Origin: Baffinella frigidus
Taxonomy: Eukaryota > Cryptophyceae > Cryptomonadales > Baffinellaceae
Direction: 5' to 3'
NCBI GenBank assembly: GCA_026770585.1
Contig: MU646379.1
Coordinates: 440,538 to 461,377, forward strand
Length of the DNA stretch: 20,840 nt
In this document: positions 1 through 7,737 of the stretch, piece by piece
Numbering within the stretch: the first letter of the stretch is position 1
Layout of the letters: every line of letters begins with the position of its first letter
The notes under the pieces: generated by a model
The model's input: only the letters and a program-made list of their open reading frames with translations
The model's database searches: none
Told to the model about the DNA's origin: nothing
Position numbers and translations under genes: made by a program

Positions 1-144
1 CGGCCTGAAAATGGGGTAGTTAGGCCTACGGCATTGCCTAGGACCTCCTACCGTAGGCCGAGACTTTTTGGTCCTAGGATCCCTCGGCCTACGGTAGGAG
101 ATCCTAGGCAATGCCGTATGCCTAACTACCCCATTTTCAGGCCG
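1..144. repeat. 144-bp foldback element, family A, copy 1
   Basis: Near-perfect palindrome. It begins CGGCCTGAAAATGGGG and ends with the reverse complement CCCCATTTTCAGGCCG; the arms are over 60 bp around a short centre. A second copy of the same length lies at 1966-2109. Both are followed by TTAGCCTAT, so the repeated unit may extend slightly further right. No coding capacity; probably a non-autonomous element. Confidence 0.85.
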
Positions 145-176
145 TTAGCCTATTAGAATGCTGCGGGCTCATAACC

Positions 177-297
177 TACAGGGGTACCTCGCTCATAAGA
201 AACCGCGCCCCCCTAGGACCCTACGGTAGGCCTATGCCAACGGCCCTATGGTGGTCGTAGGGGGTGGGCGTTTTCTTATGAGCGAGGTACCCCTGTA
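177..297. mobile_element. MITE-like palindrome, family B, copy 1
   Basis: Starts TA-CAGGGGTACCTCGCTCAT and ends with the inverse ATGAGCGAGGTACCCCTG-TA. Terminal inverted repeats are about 25 bp, followed by C-rich/G-rich inner arms with CCTAGGACC-type motifs. The TA on both sides recurs in the other intact copies and is best read as a 2-bp target duplication. No transposase is encoded. Confidence 0.88.
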
Positions 298-370
298 TCG
301 CCCAGCACCCCTACGGCAGACCCATCGCACAGTGTTCCTGAGGCGGGTCTGAACCCGAAACCGTGAACAG

Positions 371-434
371 GTACGAGCGGAAGAAGGAGGACATGCGCAA
401 GAAGAAGGCCGACAAGATGGGCCGCTCCGACAAG
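371..434 (+). CDS. Candidate internal exon, lysine-rich, unknown protein
   Basis: After a CAG acceptor (368-370) there is an open stretch in the frame TAC GAG CGG AAG AAG, which reads YERKKEDMRK then KKADKMGRSDK, up to a GTACTC donor at 435. It starts with one carried-over base and ends in phase 0. The last 33 bases and the donor are duplicated 213 bp downstream (615-647), which shows the segment was copied together with its intron start. The bias to Lys/Arg/Glu and codon use resemble real coding DNA of this genome. I do not recognise the family, and upstream exons would lie outside the window. Confidence 0.4.
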
Positions 435-765
435 GTACTCTTAAGTTGACAGCCTGAAGGTGACATCCTTAAGTTGACTGTGGTACAAATTCGTGTCAGT
501 TTGGTAAAAATCCGTTAACTTTGGGTACAAATTCGTCAATTTTGGGTACAAATTCGTCGTTCTGCGGTGCAAACTCGTCAACTTTGGGGCTCCTAGGACT
601 AGTCCTACTGTAGGAAGAAGGCTGACAAGATGGGCCGCTCCGACAAGGTACTTAAGTTGACGTGCTTAAGTTGACATCATCAAGTTGACTGCTTAAGTTG
701 ACATGCTGGGTCTGTGGTACAAATTCGTTAACTGTGGGGCTCCTAGGACTAGCACTGCTGTACTC
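402..765. repeat. 213-bp tandem duplication of exon end plus intron
   Basis: Unit 1 begins at 402 (AAGAAGGCCGACAAGATGGG) and unit 2 at 615 (AAGAAGGCTGACAAGATGGG). Both continue through the GTACT donor into TTAAGTTGAC motifs and a GGGGCTCCTAGGACTAG block. Inside are several copies of a GGTACAAATTCGT(C/T)AA motif that belongs to repeat family C found elsewhere in the window. The second unit is a partial exon copy, probably not functional. Confidence 0.75.
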
Positions 766-822
766 TTAATGTTATCTTTTTAATTATATTTACAAGTCCT
801 TCGCCAAAAAAAAAAAATGTCG

Positions 823-944
823 TACATGGGGTACCTCGCTCATAAGAAACCGCCACCCCGTAGAACCCTACAGTAGGCCTATGCCTGGGGCCCTATGGGG
901 GCCTTAGGAGGGGGGCAGTTTCTTATGCGCGAGGTAGCCCTGTA
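823..944. mobile_element. MITE-like palindrome, family B, copy 2
   Basis: TA-CATGGGGTACCTCGCTCAT at the left and GAGGTAGCCCTG-TA at the right. A few mismatches to copy 1 mark it as older. A run of 13 A at about 805-817 lies just to the left. Confidence 0.82.
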
Positions 945-956
945 CCCAAACCCCAG

Positions 957-1084
957 ACACACCCCACACCAACCCCCACCCAATACCAAAACCAACCCAC
1001 TCGTGTGTGTGGCGAACACCAATTTTGCTGTCCCCCCAGATACCACCCCACACCAACCCCCACCCAAAACCAGAACCAACCCAC
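957..1084. repeat. Imperfect tandem repeat, C/A-rich, two units
   Basis: CACCCCACACCAACCCCCAC occurs at about 958 and again at about 1042, each time followed by CCAA-rich sequence. The open frames over it are low-complexity by-products. Confidence 0.6.
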
Positions 1085-1090
1085 CCACAC

Positions 1091-1269
1091 GAGAACGCTA
1101 GAGGGGCCTAATTAAAACCAGGGTGCTTTAAAAAGTGGGCATTTGTGTAGTAACTTTCGTTGATTGGTCACGTTACTAGCCATATATTGGCCAGTCACGA
1201 AGTTGGAATACCTTATCCTGGTACAAATATCTACAACCCCACATATAAATAGGCCCCTCTAGCATTCTC
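1091..1269. repeat. Foldback with 20-bp arms, family H
   Basis: GAGAACGCTAGAGGGGCCTA (1091-1110) is the near-exact inverse of TAGGCCCCTCTAGCATTCTC (1250-1269). The interior has a TGTGTAGTAACTTTCGTTG end motif and a TTGGTCACGT motif. Related sequence ending in CTCGAGTGG lies at about 13990-14073 and 19978-20092, so this is a dispersed family. Confidence 0.65.
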
Positions 1270-1276
1270 GAGTGGA

Positions 1277-1328
1277 CTCGTGTGTGTGGCGAATACCAAT
1301 TTTGCTGTCCCCTAGGGGACAGCAAAAT
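1277..1328. repeat. Direct repeat of 1000-1035 ending in a perfect 30-bp palindrome
   Basis: The 36 bases from 1277 repeat 1000-1035 with one difference, starting CTCGTGTGTGTGGCGAA. Bases 1299-1328 form a perfect palindrome, ATTTTGCTGTCCCCT followed by its inverse. Confidence 0.75.
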
Positions 1329-1444
1329 CCAAACGAAATGGCAACTTACTCCCGAGGATCATGTTGACTTAGGGTAAAATATCCTGGCTGGCACTACAGT
1401 ACTATACAGTGGTTAATAACAATTTCGCCCCCCCCCCCCCCCAG

Positions 1445-1476
1445 GTGTCTGCCAAGCAGGCTCGGCGCGGACGGAT
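1445..1476 (+). CDS. Candidate mini-exon, basic peptide
   Basis: A run of C ending in CAG (1442-1444) precedes GTG TCT GCC AAG CAG GCT CGG, reading VSAKQARRGR plus two bases. A consensus GTGAGT donor starts at 1477. It enters in phase 0, which matches the phase-0 end of the lysine-rich candidate at 371-434, so both could belong to one transcript. It is very short and unrecognised. The alternative is chance splice-like sequence. Confidence 0.3.
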
Positions 1477-1489
1477 GTGAGTCTCACAC

Positions 1490-1960
1490 TCAGAAAGTTC
1501 GCGCTCGGCCGCCGCGGTTTAGGGTCTAGGGTTGAGGGTTTAAGATGTAGGGGTAGCTGAGGGAATGCGGGCGTGCGTGGGAGCTGGCGGGCTCCGGCAT
1601 GTTTCGAATCAATAAACTCTCTGTTTCGCGTGCACTGAGTTCCGGTGATGTATTCCAAGAGACATCTGCCCGTTAGAGAGCAATGGCTCCAATGCCATCC
1701 CGAGGCGGGCTCGTCCTAGCCCAGCTGGCCTAGGTCCTCACACGTGCTCGCTGCTGCACCTTGCGCGTGCCGAACGCTACAGGCCCCACGAGTGAATTAA
1801 GTGAATCTACGCCGACGTCCTCATAACCTCATGCGTCCTTAGATGCCCTTAAGAGCCTAGATACCCACACGCGTGCCGGAGAGAGACCTGTGTTACTACC
1901 AACACTTTCTTGCCTGAAAGGTCGCTGAGCGTGTACCGGGATGATCCCAAGAGTTGATAG
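1490..1960. other. No gene seen; scattered old repeat remnants
   Basis: The stretch holds a short TTTAGGG-like remnant near 1518-1550 and a CCGAGGCGGGCTCGTCCT block (about 1700) that recurs near 2650 and 15318. Open frames here are short and of unbiased composition. Confidence 0.5.
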
Positions 1961-1965
1961 GGTGA

Positions 1966-2109
1966 CGGCCTGAAAATGGGGTAGTTAGGCCTACGGCATT
2001 GCCTAGGACCTCCTACCGTAGGCCGAGACGTTTTGATACTAGGATCCCTCGGCCTACGGTAGGAGGTCCTAGGCAATGCCGTATGCCTAACTACCCCATT
2101 TTCAGGCCG
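1966..2109. repeat. 144-bp foldback element, family A, copy 2
   Basis: Same length and ends as 1-144, with a few substitutions in the centre (GAGACGTTTTGATACTAGG here against GAGACTTTTTGGTCCTAGG in copy 1). The two copies are only 1.8 kb apart. Confidence 0.85.
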
Positions 2110-2153
2110 TTAGCCTATGAGAGTGTTCCAGAAATAGACTGGGTGCCGCCATG

Positions 2154-2274
2154 TACAGGGGTACCTCGCTCACAAGAAACTGCCCCCCCCCTAGGACCGC
2201 CGCAGGGCCCTAGGCATAGGCCAACTGTAGGGTCCTACGGGGTGGAGCTTTCTTATGAGCGAGGTACCCCTGTA
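2154..2274. mobile_element. MITE-like palindrome, family B, copy 3
   Basis: TA-CAGGGGTACCTCGCTCAC on the left, ATGAGCGAGGTACCCCTG-TA on the right; 121 bp including the flanking TA. Confidence 0.87.
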
Positions 2275-2508
2275 TGCACCCCCACCGAGGCCGTGTCTGA
2301 GCTGCAGCCTCTGCGGTTGCCGGGTAAGGCCCAGCCTATCCGAGACCTGTATCGAGAGTAATAAAGAAGAAGAAGAGCCCAGCCGCTCTTGCCTGAAAGG
2401 TCGCAGAGCGTGTACATGTACTGCTGGGGATCCTTCGTGGCGGCGCGATGCGAGATCTGATCTGGGAAGGTGGACGCTGCCGTGTGCTAAAAACGTCACA
2501 GCGTTAAC
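2275..2508. other. Repeat-derived spacer, no gene recognised
   Basis: Begins with the inverse of the repeat-D block (CACCCCCACCGAGGCCGTGT). It then holds TCGAGAGTAATAAAGAAGAA, a phrase that recurs at about 5850 in front of a long GAA tract. Confidence 0.45.
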
Positions 2509-2630
2509 TACAGGGGTACCTCGCTCATAAGAAACCGCCGCCCCCTAGGACCCTACAGTAGGACTATGCCTAGGGACCTACGGTGGTCCTAGGGGGGGGG
2601 GCGGTTTCTTATGGGCGAGGTACCCCTGTA
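2509..2630. mobile_element. MITE-like palindrome, family B, copy 4
   Basis: TA-CAGGGGTACCTCGCTCAT to GGGCGAGGTACCCCTG-TA. Inner arms are CCGCCGCCCC and the inverse with a run of 9 G. Confidence 0.87.
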
Positions 2631-2699
2631 CAGTCAAATCGAATGGTCCGAGGCGGGCTCGTCCTGGACCCGCTCCTCACCCGCCTCAGTTTCATCCGG

Positions 2700-2840
2700 G
2701 AACACGTTCAATTAAACAAAAAATGGCCTATCAAACCGGATTCTGCCCTAATTAAATTTACTTAGGGCCCTAATTAACCTTCGTCCGACTCCTATGAACA
2801 CATAGGGATCCATTTCCTTTTAAATTAAACATGTCCCCGG
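2700..2840. repeat. AT-rich foldback, family F, copy 1
   Basis: Contains AATTAAACA...GGCCTATCAAACCGG on the left and TTTTAAATTAAACATGTCCCCGG at the right end. Sequence such as GGGCCCTAATTAACCTTCGTC occurs in inverse orientation at 5968-6050 and 6215-6360. Confidence 0.7.
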
Positions 2841-2923
2841 ATTAAGTTGCTTTATTCCTCTCAGGAATAAAGCAGCCCTCTCTCCCTCTGACCCGCCTCA
2901 GTTTCCGTGTCAGGTAGTGAGCC

Positions 2924-3075
2924 TCAGTTGGCGACCTTGATGACGCGGCCACTGTATTATCAGTCACACACCCAGCCCCATATTTCTCCCTCAGTATCCC
3001 TGTCGGGCGCGTCTCAGTTTCCGTGTGCGGCGCGGCTCAGTTGGCGACCTCGGTCCCGCGGCGCTGGCGGTCGGC
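2924..3075 (-). pseudogene. Two partial copies of the minus-strand terminal exon at 3274-3354
   Basis: Read on the minus strand, 3037-3075 gives ADRQRRGTEVAN and a stop, identical to the end of the exon at 3274-3354. A shorter relic at 2924-2939 keeps only KVAN plus the stop. Both lack the exon's acceptor side, so they look like decayed tandem copies. The surrounding CAGTTTCCGTGT is also repeated. Confidence 0.5.
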
Positions 3076-3099
3076 CCGACAAGGTACCGCCCAAGAGGC

Positions 3100-3222
3100 T
3101 ACAGGGGTACCTCCCTCATAAGAAAACGCCCCCCCCCCCTAGGACCACCACAGGACCCTAGGCATAGCCCTACTGTAGGGTCCTGGGGGGGCGCGGTTTC
3201 TTATGAGCGAGGTACCCCTGTA
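3100..3222. mobile_element. MITE-like palindrome, family B, copy 5
   Basis: TA-CAGGGGTACCTCCCTCAT to ATGAGCGAGGTACCCCTG-TA, with C9 and G7 inner runs. It separates the terminal exon at 3274-3354 from its partial copy at 3037-3075. Confidence 0.87.
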
Positions 3223-3273
3223 CGGCCGAGGTGGGAGCACAGCCGGCTTTCGAGTATCCGTGTTGAGCGCGGC

Positions 3274-3354
3274 TCAGTTGGCGACCTCGGTGCCGCGGCG
3301 CTGGCGGTCAGCGTTCTCCTCCAGGGCTTTCTTGTCCGCCATAGCCTTGTACAC
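3274..3354 (-). CDS. Candidate terminal exon on the minus strand, charged helix-like peptide
   Basis: On the minus strand a GGGCAG acceptor is followed by 26 codons and a TGA, reading VYKAMADKKALEENAD then RQRRGTEVAN. The composition (Ala, Lys, Glu, Arg) suggests an exposed helix. Two decayed copies of its 3' part lie just downstream on the same strand (3037-3075, 2924-2939). An upstream exon in compatible phase may be at 3707-3772. I do not recognise the protein. Confidence 0.45.
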   Translation of the reverse strand: MYKAMADKKALEENADRQRRGTEVAN

Positions 3355-3446
3355 CTGCCCCACCCCCCACCGTTAGGACATGACCTACAGGGTTACTTCC
3401 AGTAGCACAGGCGAGCCTCGACTAGAAAACAGATAGCTCTACATGC

Positions 3447-3650
3447 ACAGGGGTACCTCGCACGAAAGGACCCCCCCCTCCTAGGACCACCGTAATGCTA
3501 TCCCTTAAGTGGCCAGGCCATCAAATTTGAGGGCCAAGAGGTCCTAGGCAGGTCCTAGGGCCCTACGGTAGGGCGTATGCGCCTACTGGCCACTTAAGGG
3601 ATAGGTACAGGCTTACTGGTGGGGGCTCCTTCTGAGCGAGGTGCCCCTGA
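3447..3650. mobile_element. Family B MITE (copy 6) interrupted by a 107-bp element
   Basis: The left half starts CACAGGGGTACCTCGCACG and the right half ends GAGCGAGGTGCCCCTGA. The centre holds the separate palindrome at 3498-3604. Both ends are diverged, so the host MITE is old. Confidence 0.7.
3498..3604. mobile_element. 107-bp inverted-repeat element, family G, copy 1
   Basis: CTATCCCTTAAGTGGCCAGG at the left and its inverse ending GGCCACTTAAGGGATAG at the right. A twin of exactly 107 bp is at 10860-10966, and it too abuts a family B MITE. Confidence 0.8.
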
Positions 3651-3706
3651 ACCTGAGAGCAACAGAGGTTGTTCGAACACGGACACGCAGTGCCCTGGGG
3701 GTCTAC

Positions 3707-3772
3707 GGAACGCCTATTCCTCGGATTTTGCCAGGCATCGCCGAACATACGCTCCGCAGCCTTTCTCATTTC
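3707..3772 (-). CDS. Weak candidate exon on the minus strand
   Basis: On the minus strand a CTGCAG acceptor precedes GAA ATG AGA AAG GCT, reading EMRKAAERMFGDAWQN, up to a possible GTAGAC donor. It is 66 bases, phase 0 at both ends, which would join in phase to the terminal exon at 3274-3354. It has no recognised family, and overlapping open frames on the other strand are equally long. Confidence 0.22.
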
Positions 3773-3779
3773 CTGCAGC

Positions 3780-4556
3780 CTTCCTTCCGATCCCCGCCTG
3801 AACCCGGCCGAGGGTGTGCTTTTGTGCAGGGCTTTCTGCACAAAAACGTTGCGCTCAGGAGGGAGAAGAGACCGCCTCTTCCAAGGTTGGGCGTAACACG
3901 GTAACCGACAGAGGTCCTGTTACCGTTACCGGGAACGGAGCCGATTCCCTGTTGCCGACGGTATCAGGGCGGTCGTCTGTGGCCTAGTCCTCTTCCCGGC
4001 GTTCCCCCTCCTTGCGAGACTGGTCAAAATCGGGGTCACGAGGGGGGGGGGCCGTGTCTCCGAGATGGGGGGCTCTCGAGGATCGGTCGGGCGCCTGGCA
4101 AGGCGAATGTTCATAACTGGGGCGATCCTCCCTGTCCTCGGGTCCTGTGCAGCAGCCTCCCGTCTGACCGCCTCGAGGCTGCTGGCGCTCTACGTGCCTG
4201 CCTTCCAAACGCCCGTGGGGAGGTGCTGGGGCGGCCGTGCGCCCTCCCTACTCTTCCCCTCTGCGTTCACTCCGGCAGGACAAAGCCGTGCGGCACCGCG
4301 TGAGTTTCCGACGGTGCGGTTACCGCTGGGGGGCTTGCATGCTCGAAGACGGATTCCAGGACCTGCTGAGGGAGCCGGGGGGGATCCAGCGGCGTGGGCG
4401 CGCCCGGGGGGTACGCAGCCGTCGGGGGAAAGGGGCGGGCGGGGGGGGGGGGGCGGGGGGGGGAACCGACAGGGGGGAGGGGCAAGGGGGGCCGGCAGCG
4501 GATCGAATGAAGCGGTGCGGCACCTATCTCCGCCTCACTCGGGTTGACCGACTATT
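3780..4556. other. GC-rich stretch with no gene I can support
   Basis: Holds G-runs at about 4439-4465 and long but compositionally skewed open frames on both strands (Gly/Arg-rich on plus, Pro-rich on minus). A minus-strand frame ends with DFDQSRKEGERREED at about 3984 and could be a charged C-terminus, but I see no supporting splice structure. Confidence 0.4.
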
Positions 4557-5097
4557 CAGTTGACATGATGGGTCCGCGGTTGGCATGATGGGTCTGTGGT
4601 GCAAATCCGTCAACGGTGGAGCGAAAATGAGTCCGGGCTCGGTGAGCCCAAATAGACTGCGACAGAGCTAGGGCATCCGTCGCCAGCTTCCCCCGGTTTA
4701 CTAACCCTTTGTCGGGTGCGGAACAGGGGCGTGTGATCCTCGCTCGTGTGATCCTTGAGCCTGCTCCGCTGAAACACCCCTCTCTGCGCAAGGGTCCATC
4801 ACGTGGTGTGGAGAAGGCATGAACGTTTTGCACCATCCTGGTGTACGCATACATATTTATGGCTTACATGTGCGCACGCCTCTTCCTGCACTGGACCCGA
4901 ATTTGCCTGCGGTCGTGCTACGCGGTCAAGACACGGGGCCTTCCCCGTTCGAAAAAATAGATACGGAATACGGCGATGGAGGTGCCCCAGCTCTGTCTCA
5001 GTCTATTTGGGCTCACCAATTTGGTGAGCCCGGGCTCTTTTCCGCTCCAAAGTTGACGGATTTGAACCGCACACCTCACATGTCAACTTACGAATAT
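4557..5097. repeat. Composite element with ~110-bp inverted arms, family C
   Basis: The left arm (4557 to about 4680) has TTGACATGATGGGTC, GTGCAAATCCGTCAACG, a GGAGCGAAAA block, CCGGGCTCGGTGAGCCCAAA and CAGAGCTAGG. The right arm (about 4988-5097) is the inverse of these in order, ending CACATGTCAACTTACG. Single copies of this arm occur at 12534-12655, 14462-14570 and 20594-20697. The interior encodes nothing I recognise. Confidence 0.7.
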
Positions 5098-5165
5098 TCA
5101 GTCAAGCCGAGCGAGGCAGAGCTAGGTGGTTCAATTCGGGAAGATGTTTGTTTCTTCAAGAATCT

Positions 5166-5314
5166 GGCAACGAAAGTTACTACACAAATGACCCAAGTGT
5201 GTAGTAATTTTCGTGTAGATGATAAAAAGAAAAATAATTGTTCCCGGATGAGGTTCTTCTCGTGGAAAATTACTATACAAATCAGTCAATTGAGTAGTAA
5301 TTTTCGTGCAGACT
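5166..5314. repeat. Two adjacent small foldbacks, family E
   Basis: The first (5166-5218) is GGCAACGAAAGTTACTACAC to GTGTAGTAATTTTCGTG. The second (5263-5314) has GGAAAATTACTATACAAAT and GAGTAGTAATTTTCGTGC. The TGTAGTAATTTTCG end recurs at about 1148, 11437, 13184, 14906, 15793 and 19949. Confidence 0.65.
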
Positions 5315-5489
5315 CTTAAAATAAAAACACTTGTTCCCGGCTGAACACGGTGGACTACGAAGTCCCCACTTCCCCCAGAATGTCGGTGTAACGTGACTTG
5401 AGTTTGTTCCTGGAAAGTGCTAAAATATGTGAAATCGAACGAGACTCCGATACTTTGTGGAGCGCATGACCTCTCGCTGGGTCCTTCTC

Positions 5490-5690
5490 TGACACAGCCT
5501 CGGCGGGGGTGATACATGGCGGTCGTGTTGATAGTAATAAAGGTCTCTCTCTCTTTGGGGCACAAAGGTTTCCTGCTCAATGCTTTTCGATTGCTCTACT
5601 ACTATCAACTAAAACATGGTCTCTACGTCCATGAACCCTAAGCCCTAAATCTTAGCCCTGAACGGTATGGTGGGGTCCAGGTAGCGGAAG
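5490..5690. repeat. Dispersed repeat D copy with CT-rich block
   Basis: Contains GACACAGCCTCGGCGGGGGT, ATGGCGG(T/C)CGTGTTG, GTCTCTCTCTC and CTGCTCAATGCTTTTCG. Related copies are at 6104-6190, 8814-8945 and, in part, 9139-9190. Confidence 0.6.
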
Positions 5691-5695
5691 GTCCT

Positions 5696-5760
5696 ACAGC
5701 CTACCGTAGTTAACACTGTAGGCTTAACTACCCTGTATGTAGGCCGTTGCCATATTAACA
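5696..5760. repeat. Decayed end of a family A foldback
   Basis: TAGGCTTAACTACCCTGTAT followed by GTAGGCCGTT resembles the right end of the 144-bp element, with substitutions. A relic only. Confidence 0.4.
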
Positions 5761-5863
5761 TGGTACGGTGTGGCGGGCCCGTTTCTTAAGGCTCATAGAC
5801 TTTTGTATCACTCAACTCAAGGCTCAAGGGCCTGTTCTAGGACCTGTTTCGAGAGTAATAAAG

Positions 5864-5908
5864 CAGAAGAAGAAGAAGAAGAAGAAGAAGAAGAAGAAGA
5901 AGAAGAAG

Positions 5909-5938
<30 letters not shown>
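5864..5938. repeat. GAA microsatellite, about 25 units
   Basis: Uninterrupted GAA trinucleotides over 75 bases, preceded by TTTCGAGAGTAATAAAGCA. The poly-Glu frame across it is a by-product of the repeat. Confidence 0.95.
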
Positions 5939-5939
<1 letters not shown>

Positions 5940-6400
5940 GCAGGTAGCGGAGAGGAGCAGGATATCGAAAATGGATCCCTATTTGTTCATAGGAGTTAGA
6001 CGAAGGTCAATTAGGGCCCTAAGTAAATTTAATTAGGGCCAAAATTGATTCAATTTAGCTGCCGATATCCTGCAGGGAGGAGCCCAGATTACCTGAGGCA
6101 GAGCTAGATAGTTTCCTGCTCAATCATTGCCAATCGCTTTACTGCTATCAAGTAAAACCCGTTTGGTTTGGTGGGGTGCAGGTCGCGGATCGGAGCAAGA
6201 TATCTTGGGTTAATCCGGGGACCTGTTTAATTTAAAAGAAAATGGATCCCTATTTGTTCATAGGAGTTAGACGAAGGTCAATTAGGGCCCTAAGTAAATT
6301 TGATTGGGGCCAAAATCCGGTTTGATAGGCCATTTTCTTTTAAATTAAACATGTTCCCGGATGAGGGTGTAGGTGGCGGATCGGAGCAAGATATCGGTCG
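5940..6400. repeat. Three spaced copies of a GCAGGT-CGGAGCAAGATATC block with family F elements
   Basis: The block occurs at about 5940, 6178 and 6369 (CGGATCGGAGCAAGATATC with variants), which suggests local segmental duplication. Between copies lie family F sequence at 5968-6050 and a complete foldback at 6215-6360 with arms CCGGGGACCTGTTTAATTTA and the inverse ending AACATGTTCCCGG. Confidence 0.65.
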
Positions 6401-6568
6401 GCGCCAAGGTGCGACCCCCTCCGAGTGAAAAAACACCCCATCCGTTCTACTGCAAACTGCAAGCGCGCCCCGGTGTTGAAAACGAATGTTGGTCTGAAAA
6501 GGCAGCTTTTGACCGAAATATCGGTGGTCGCCAAGATGTGATCCGCTCCGAGTGAAAGCACCGCATTC

Positions 6569-6630
6569 TGGGGATACAGTCCCGTGTAGGATGGCCGGAG
6601 TGACTTGACCACTCGGGACTGTATCCCCAG
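6569..6630. repeat. Hairpin with 17-bp perfect arms
   Basis: CTGGGGATACAGTCCCG at 6569 and its exact inverse CGGGACTGTATCCCCAG at 6614-6630. Confidence 0.8.
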
Positions 6631-6647
6631 ACCCATCCGTCCCACCA

Positions 6648-6770
6648 GCCCTGCGACGTGAAGTATTGCGGTTGTTTGTGGCAAACGACCGCAATACTTT
6701 CAGTGAGGAGCGCAGTTTGTGACAAGCGACCGCAATACAAACGACCGCAATACTTCACTTCGCAGGGCGG
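6648..6770. repeat. Foldback with repeated ACCGCAATAC motifs
   Basis: CCCTGCGACGTGAAGTATTG on the left and CAATACTTCACTTCGCAGGG on the right. The core carries ACGACCGCAATAC three times and GTATTGCGGTTGT once. Confidence 0.7.
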
Positions 6771-6891
6771 GTTTGTGCCGACAGGTAGGCGGAAACCACC
6801 TACCCCGATTTGTACCAGGGTGCAAATCGGGGGTTGGCCAAACGATCAAAAGGCCTCACATGGGAGGGATGGTGGTAGTCCCAGGTCCCAG

Positions 6892-6948
6892 CTACGTCTC
6901 TCCCTGCACCTCCCCGGTCGGCGGGTGCTCCTTCATGATCACCACCAC
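6892..6948 (-). pseudogene. Inverted, truncated copy of the YwbE-like first exon
   Basis: On the minus strand, after TTTCGCAG, the reading is VVVIMKEHPPTGEV and then a stop at 6892-6894. The start is identical to the intact exon at 7836-7937; the rest has diverged. The adjacent intron minisatellite is inverted with it (6949-7010), so the exon was copied together with flanking intron. Confidence 0.7.
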
Positions 6949-7237
6949 CTGCGAAATATAATGTTGTAGAGGTGTTTATAATGTTGTAGGTGTGTGTATA
7001 AGCTTTCCGCGGTCGTGCTGTGCGATTACTGCAGTGTGTTCCTTCCATAAACGGTGTTTTCCCGTCCATGAACAACGCCCCCCCCTCAATAACCCCCCCC
7101 CCCCCCCTCCGTAAATGGCGCACCCCCCTCCATAACCGGCGCTATCCCGCTTCGCTGAACCTCAATCCCTAAACCCCAATCCCTAAACCCCAATCCCCAA
7201 ACTCTGAACCCTAAACCTCAAACCCTAACCCCCAAAG

Positions 7238-7318
7238 GTGGTGGTGGTCCAGAAAGAGCACCAGAGGAGAGGTGGGGAGACTACCGGGGTAGTCGAGAGG
7301 CTGCTGACCAACTCTGAC
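7238..7318 (+). pseudogene. YwbE-like first exon, copy B (3'-truncated)
   Basis: After CCCAAAG the frame reads VVVVQKEHQRRGGETTGV and then VERLLTNSD, and departs from the family before the HPRGIK end and donor. It is in phase 0 like the intact exon. Confidence 0.7.
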
Positions 7319-7332
7319 GCAGTAGGTACACA

Positions 7333-7480
7333 TCGGTAACAACATTATATATACATCTACAACATTATATACACCTCTACACCTCTACAACATTATATAC
7401 ACCTCTTCAACGTTATAAACCCCTCTACAACATTGTATACACACCTACAACGGTATCAACACCTCTACAACATTGTATTT
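7333..7480. repeat. Minisatellite of CTACAACATTATATACAC units
   Basis: About seven imperfect units of roughly 18-22 bases ending at the TTTCGCAG acceptor of exon copy C. The same array type is at 7738-7830 and, inverted, at 6949-7010. Confidence 0.85.
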
Positions 7481-7485
7481 CGCAG

Positions 7486-7541
7486 GTGCTGGTGGTCATG
7501 AAGGAGCACCAGCGAACCAGAGAGGAGACAACAGGGGTGGT
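7486..7541 (+). pseudogene. YwbE-like first exon, copy C (truncated at duplication junction)
   Basis: Reads VLVVMKEHQRTREETTGV and ends where the CATAACCGG unit boundary begins. It lacks the RLLTNS...RGIK half and the donor. Confidence 0.7.
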
Positions 7542-7642
7542 CATAACCGGCGATATCCCGCTTCGCTGAAACCCTAAACCCCAAGCCCTAAATCCCAATC
7601 CCTGAACCCGAAACCCTACACCCTGAACCGTGAACCCAAAAG

Positions 7643-7714
7643 AGGTGGTGATGATCATGAAGCGTAGCGGCGAGGAGGCCACAGGGATCGTGATGAGGCT
7701 GCTGACCAACTCTG
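7643..7714 (+). pseudogene. YwbE-like first exon, copy D (internal deletion, 3'-truncated)
   Basis: Reads EVVMIMKRSGEEATGI and then VMRLLTNSD. It lacks the EHQ residues present in the other copies, and the RGIK end with its donor. Confidence 0.7.
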
Positions 7715-7737
7715 ATTCAGCAAGTGCACACCGTCTG

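Noticed and set aside
2255-2530. Open frames beginning MSEVPLY or containing RGTSLIRK on both strands
   Set aside because: They arise from the family B palindrome ends (ATGAGCGAGGTACCCCTGTA) and recur at every copy; not genes.
4065-4547. 160-codon plus-strand frame and overlapping minus frames
   Set aside because: Composition follows local GC and G-runs; no domain, no splice support, and rival frames of equal length.
5770-6036. Glu-rich open frame
   Set aside because: Produced entirely by the GAA microsatellite.
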